Origin: Sanghuangporus weigelae | Taxonomy: Eukaryota; Basidiomycota; Agaricomycetes; Hymenochaetales; Hymenochaetaceae | Length of the DNA stretch: 64,000 nt | NCBI GenBank assembly: GCA_033182465.1 | Contig: CP137327.1 | Coordinates: 1,054,001-1,118,000, forward strand | Direction of reading: 5' to 3' | Part shown: positions 59,605-64,000 of the stretch, in pieces | How the letters are laid out: each line of letters opens with the position of its first letter | Position numbering within the stretch: the stretch's first letter is position 1 | Made by a program: the position numbers and the translations under genes | The notes under the pieces: generated by a model | The model's database searches: none | The model's input: only the letters and a program-made list of their open reading frames with translations | Told to the model about the DNA's origin: nothing

Positions 59605-62600
59605 TGGTAACAAATGTAAGTTATGGTTTATTTCTTACTATCATGCTTTGGAATGCCAGTCAATAAAATAGAGTTTCGTTCCATGCTTGTACAACAGAAA
59701 TGTAGGGCGGTAGACGGTAGACATAGAGCTTTACTTCAACATCCTTCGACACCGAACTGTGAATGAGTACCATTCAGACAGCACTGCTGATCTCCCTCTG
59801 AATGATGTCCTGCTTCTTCTCATCGTCATCCCCGTTCTCTGCTTTTACGATCCCTTGTCCATGGCTCAGTTGCATTCCACTTTCCTTCAACTTTCTAAAG
59901 TGTCTTTCATTGTCCCAAACGAACGGGCTCGAGCTCGCGAAGAGTAAGTCAACTTCCTCGAGCGTACGATTCGCTGTTTCGGGGTAGAAAGCCCATACGA
60001 GCGGGATGGAGAGGAAGTTCACCGCGCCAAAGACGTAAAGAGTGTTCTCTGCTATGCGAGAGAACATGACTGGGTTAAGCAGCGTGAGCCAGCCGTTACC
60101 GATGCTCCAACCGACGACGCCCCATGCCATTCCCTTAGCGCGGACTTCAAGCGGGAACGTCTCCGTCTATAGTGATTTGCACCATTCAATCAACGTTAGA
60201 TTTCAAACTCTAGAGAAGGGAAGAGAGTCGACAGCTACACACCGGATAGACCCACGGAATCGTCAGCCAAGTGGCTCCAAATGTCGCAGTATACAAGAAA
60301 ATGAAAAACGCGCCAGCTGCGCCGAACTGTGCCTTCATGTCTTGATTTTCGATCGTAAGCTTAGCGAAAGCACCCGCTAGGAACATAGAGACGCCCTGCA
60401 AGACTGCGCCAGCCCAGAGTCCCCAGCGCCTCCCAAAGCGGTCGATTGTAACGATAGCCACAAGTGTACTAAGACAATATGTTATCTGGACAGGAGGTTA
60501 CTCAATATTCAGCAGAGCCAAAACACAGATTATTTTACCGTATTGAGTCCAGAAAGCCATTCTGATTTCCTAGCACCATATCCAGCCTGCGCAAACATGG
60601 TAGGTGCATAGACAGTAACAGCCGCGATTCCGACCCACCTACAGAGCTCGTCAGCATAATCTGGCTGAAACTCTTCATAATGCTTACTTACTCTTGCACA
60701 ATCTGCAACCAGACACTGAGTTGCACACGACGCGCAACATGTAAGTCGCCCCATCCAATTCCCCAGAACATAGACCAGTATGAGCTTCTCCCAGAAGACT
60801 CTTTCTCCACTTGCACCACTTCCAGGATATCCGAGAATTCCTTTACTACAGCTGGATCCTTTGTGTTCCCGTCAGCTCTCAGATTACCGAGGATCTGTAG
60901 TGCCTCTCCTCCTCGCCCGACCTTTGTCAGCCAACCTGTCACGAACTATCAATTCAAGCTTCACAGAAATACCGAGGAAAACATACGAGGAGATTCGGGC
61001 ATAAACCAGATGACGATCATGAAAACCAAAACCGGAAGAATTTGGAACGCAATAGGAACCTTCGAAGTTGATCAAGTTAGCATATACGCTCATCCACTTT
61101 TGAATATAAGTCCATACCCTCCATCGAATTTGCGTCCTTCCTTCATCGACGAACGAAAGCACAAATTCAAGCCAGTACGCAACGACAACTCCAAGGATAT
61201 TCAACGTGAACTCAAATGCAATAAAAGCTCCACGCGATGTATGGCTCGCGACCTTACCACAAAGTACATGCAGTCAGGTTTGGATAAATTGAGAGAAGAA
61301 CTGAAGTTACCTCTGCACTCCACACCGGAACGATCGCATTGAGGTAGCCGGTGCCAATTCCATTAATGACTCGCGCACAACACATCCTAGTGCGAGAACG
61401 AAATGAGTCAAAATGGGTTTATTAATTCGAAGTTCGAAAATAAGAACCGATGATACTGACCAGGCTGTATTCTGAGCAGAAGTTCTAGAAGTAGACAATA
61501 AGTAAGTTGAATAGAGTAATTTCCTATTATTCGTACGTACTGCAAAGTCGCTCCGAGAAGAATCCATAGGCTGCCCTGTTATTGCAAATAAAAGAGAATG
61601 AATAGCGGTTAATAACATGGCTTCCTTCAGGAGTGAACATGTGCGCACAATAAACATAGTCTTGACTCGTCCAATTCTAGACAGATACATAATAAGCCAT
61701 GCGTATCTCATACCATCCGAAATAATGAACATACTTATCGCCTACGGAGCCTCCCCATAGTGCGCCGATGAGAGTTCCAAAGTAATATACTAGACGATGC
61801 AAATACGAGGATTTCCGCATGCATCAACAAGGTTTCGATAGTAAGGTTTGTACGCAGTGCGACATACTGCTGACGATCCCGCCTTGCTTCGTCGGGTCGG
61901 TTATTACGGCGACGTAGCCTTGCGATGGACCTTCGTATCTGGGAAGAACAAAGGGATAAACGAGAGTTCAGTCAGCACGAAACACATAAATAAAACGAAC
62001 AGAAGAATGGCTGAAATGCGGAGACAAGAAAAGACGAAGTATGAAAAGGGAACGAAAAAGTGTGCCATATGCAGGTGAACGGGAACTCACGTCGAATAGC
62101 CAATCTTCATCCTCTCCACATAATCGGGCGAGGTATTCACACCCGACATCATTCCCTGGTCATATCCGAAGCTTCAAGTTCCACAAGTAATAAGCAAGCC
62201 CATCGGACGTCCAGACACCCAGACCACCAAGTGTATTCAGAGTGAAAACCATCAAACGCATGAGAACCACCGGACGCAAATTCGCGCAGGAGAGCCGACA
62301 AAACGCCACGATGCCAATGTCGCGTGTAGATGAATGCACGGGCACAACAAGGCACATCACGAGTTGTATTATCGGAAATTAAAATCGTGTGGTGTTGGGC
62401 CAATGGACAAAAGATGGACATAGACGTGTCAAAGAAAGAACGTGAGTACTTTATGCCTAAGGAACAAAGGAGTAAAACGAGAAAGAATAAATGTACACGT
62501 ACAAGAATATCGCAATTCCTGCTACGAGGTTGATAGCCCACACGAGCGGGCGGCCCGTCAAGTTGAGTGATGGCATACTGATAAATTCGGGAATCTTTAG

Positions 62601-63950
62601 TAACGACTTCTAGCAAAAGCCGAATCGAGTCGGGCGTCCCACGTGCTTGACGAGTAACAATTCCGAGTCGAGTAAGGGTCGAAGCTGATCAAGGGAGAAC
62701 GGGACTGCGCTATCACGAGTTGGTGGAGGCGCAGAGACCGAACGATTCGGTGTAGCCCTCGAAAACGCCGGTAGCAAGAGTGTTCAAATAGTCCAAGTAG
62801 AATTTCGCCCCAGCTCACAGTTGGATCAGATGAAATCGTCTAAACTCCACCAAAGCCACGCCAGAAGCCACCTCCAATCAAGTCGTGTCAACAAATGACG
62901 ATTGCGCCCTGGAGCGCTGGGAACAAGGGAAGCTTAGTTACCCTAAGCAAGACACGGAAGAACTCGTCGGCGAATTGTCTTGCTCGAGTTACGTTGGCTC
63001 TGGGCAAGGTCAAGGTTGAGATTGGGAGTCAAGAGGAAATCGTATGCGTAGGTAGACTGAGAGCCGGACTGCGAACACAACCAGAGAGAGCTTCAGGTTT
63101 TATCGCTTTATCGGCGGCAGTCGAGTCTTACGTTCAAACCGTATGCATGAGTAACCCCATCGCTTTCGAAATCGGCACCCGCATCCACATGAGCAATCGA
63201 TGACTTGTGTTTCCTTCCGGAACCAGCGTATGGTCGTGCAATTTCCCAGAATCAGCAGATGACCCTTGCCCCCATTAGCTCCCCCGTTTTCATCTTACTG
63301 TGCCGTATCCTCACAGAAGTTCATCTGAAGCTTGCCGGACCATGGTACCTCCATCACAAGACAGACCACTGACATTTGCTTCCGAGTCCCCCAGCTTTAT
63401 GATTCCGTCTCCTGCCGTCCCGTGCCAACCACACCCGAGTGGCCCTCCCTCTTTTGCTATCTCTTCGCGGAAAACATGAATGTTGGAGCGTGGAGCATGA
63501 TCGATGCGGGATTTGCGAAGCAAAGGAAGTTATCAGCGAGTGGTCATGATGGTCAGAAGACACAGTTGCTGCGTCCGGACCGTCTGAGAATATCAGCGAA
63601 ATCATACTTCTTTTTCCGCGTTGTACGCGAAGAGAGAAAAACTCAATGCCAGAGGCGAATTGGGAAAAGAATCCACGCAAGTAGGAGAACACCTTCACAG
63701 GTCGTGCGTCAGAGAGATGTCCAAGGCCAAGAAGAAGACGATCACGCAGATCAGACTTCAAAGCGTTCACGCCTATTACAGATCTCTCACCAGTTTTTTG
63801 TAGATCGACCCTTTCCTAGATCGCGAAGGCTCACTTCAGTAACGAAAACGAAGCTACTGAGCAATTATGCTCGTAAGTTGCATTTTTCAATCCTCGCTAC
63901 TTGCTGTGCTACGATCCTGTTCTTTTGTTACAGGCATTTACTGGTCCTTT
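59605..63950. repeat. Duplication C, unit 2 (sugar transporter)
   Basis: Partner of 51905-57750, in the same orientation and order. It includes the complete transporter, its upstream region and the end segment. A stretch of about 75 bases after AAAACATGAATG (63480-63555) is present here but not in unit 1. The unit runs nearly to the window edge, so further copies beyond it cannot be excluded. Confidence 0.85.
59774..62576 (-). CDS. MFS sugar transporter (lactose/hexose permease type), copy 2
   Basis: Paralogue of the gene at 52524-55288 with the same exon layout. The start at 62576 gives MPSLNLTGRPLVWAINLVAG. Readable signatures include a GTLIGALWGG-type loop, TIDRFGRRWGLWAGAVLQGV, TATFGATWLTIPWVYP, AWGVVGWSIGNGWLTLLNPV, VFGAVNFLSIPLVWAFYPET and NRTLEEVDLLF. 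The last exon ends at 59774. Many replacements relative to copy 1 are conservative, which suggests that both copies are under selection. I saw no unavoidable stop. Different substrates or expression for the two copies are possible but not shown by the sequence. Confidence 0.86.
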
Positions 63951-64000
63951 GAACACCCAATACAGATCCACTCGTACACAACACCACAAACATTTAAAAA
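62577..64000. other. Upstream region of sugar transporter copy 2
   Basis: About 1.4 kb of 5' flank for the minus-strand transporter, mostly matching unit 1. The frame at 63332-63952 (plus) is long but runs through duplicated non-coding DNA whose partner at 56370-56700 is not open, so I do not call it a gene. Short AT-rich sequence ends the window. Confidence 0.45.

Noticed and set aside
63332-63952. A 206-codon plus-strand frame near the window end
   Set aside because: It runs through the duplicated 5' flank of the sugar transporter; the partner sequence in unit 1 is not open in that frame, and no domain is visible.
1-64000. Retroelements, other virus-derived elements and CRISPR arrays
   Set aside because: No reverse transcriptase, integrase, capsid or envelope-like protein segments, no paired long terminal repeats and no regularly spaced short repeats were noticed. 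The mobile DNA seen is of the short inverted-repeat type.

Overview
The window comes from a filamentous fungus, most probably a basidiomycete of the Agaricomycetes. Genes are split by many short introns (about 45-70 bases) with GT...AG borders, some exons are only 9-12 bases long, and recognisable proteins (Dal5-type and lactose/hexose-type MFS transporters, a Ser-rich tail-anchored membrane protein, Qcr2, beta-adaptin, Pol X, acyl-CoA oxidase, MAU2) have the look of mushroom-forming fungi. I see no bacterial-style operons and no CRISPR array. This is read by eye; no database search was run.

Layout. 0.2-2.6 kb: a Dal5-family MFS transporter. 4.1-15.6 kb: a tandem duplication. Unit 1 holds the tail of a Ser-rich membrane protein gene, a secreted glycoside-hydrolase-like gene and a divergent Dal5-type transporter. 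Unit 2 repeats them, but only the transporter survives; the Ser-rich piece and the hydrolase are relics, and a 603-base inverted-repeat element sits upstream of the transporter. 15.8 kb: an intron-containing tRNA-Tyr. 16-17.2 kb: a SAM methyltransferase. 18.2-22.2 kb: an X-family DNA polymerase with BRCT domain. 22.3-23.8 kb: Qcr2 of respiratory complex III. 24.2-26.2 kb: a single-pass membrane protein. 28.5-30.4 kb: an F-box-like protein. 32.5 kb: a small CsbD-like protein. 33.3-36.0 kb: beta-adaptin. 36.6-38.8 kb: a ThDP-dependent decarboxylase/synthase-like enzyme, convergent with a peroxisomal acyl-CoA oxidase ending in SKL (38.9-41.6 kb).

40.7-48.8 kb holds a second duplication. A 2-kb block spanning the 5' part of the acyl-CoA oxidase gene and the 3' part of a phosphopantetheinyl transferase gene occurs twice. 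The left copy keeps the whole oxidase and a broken transferase; the right copy keeps the whole transferase and a broken oxidase. Between them lie an unrecognised gene and a broken MAU2 (cohesin loader) fragment. 51.9-64 kb is a third duplication: two sugar transporters with their long upstream regions, interrupted by unit-specific insertions.

Three non-autonomous inverted-repeat elements (603, 651 and about 150 bases) share TAGGGCTCCG-like ends and an interior dense in CCGTAT/ATACGG words. Two have perfect 8-base target duplications, which fits hAT-type elements. The main theme is local duplication followed by decay, insertion and uneven preservation, chiefly of membrane transporters. I found no convincing new multi-gene system. 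The most unusual points are the reciprocal oxidase/transferase duplication, the apparent loss of a metal-binding Asp in the transferase, the element family, and the near-identity of one transporter pair inside an otherwise decayed duplication.
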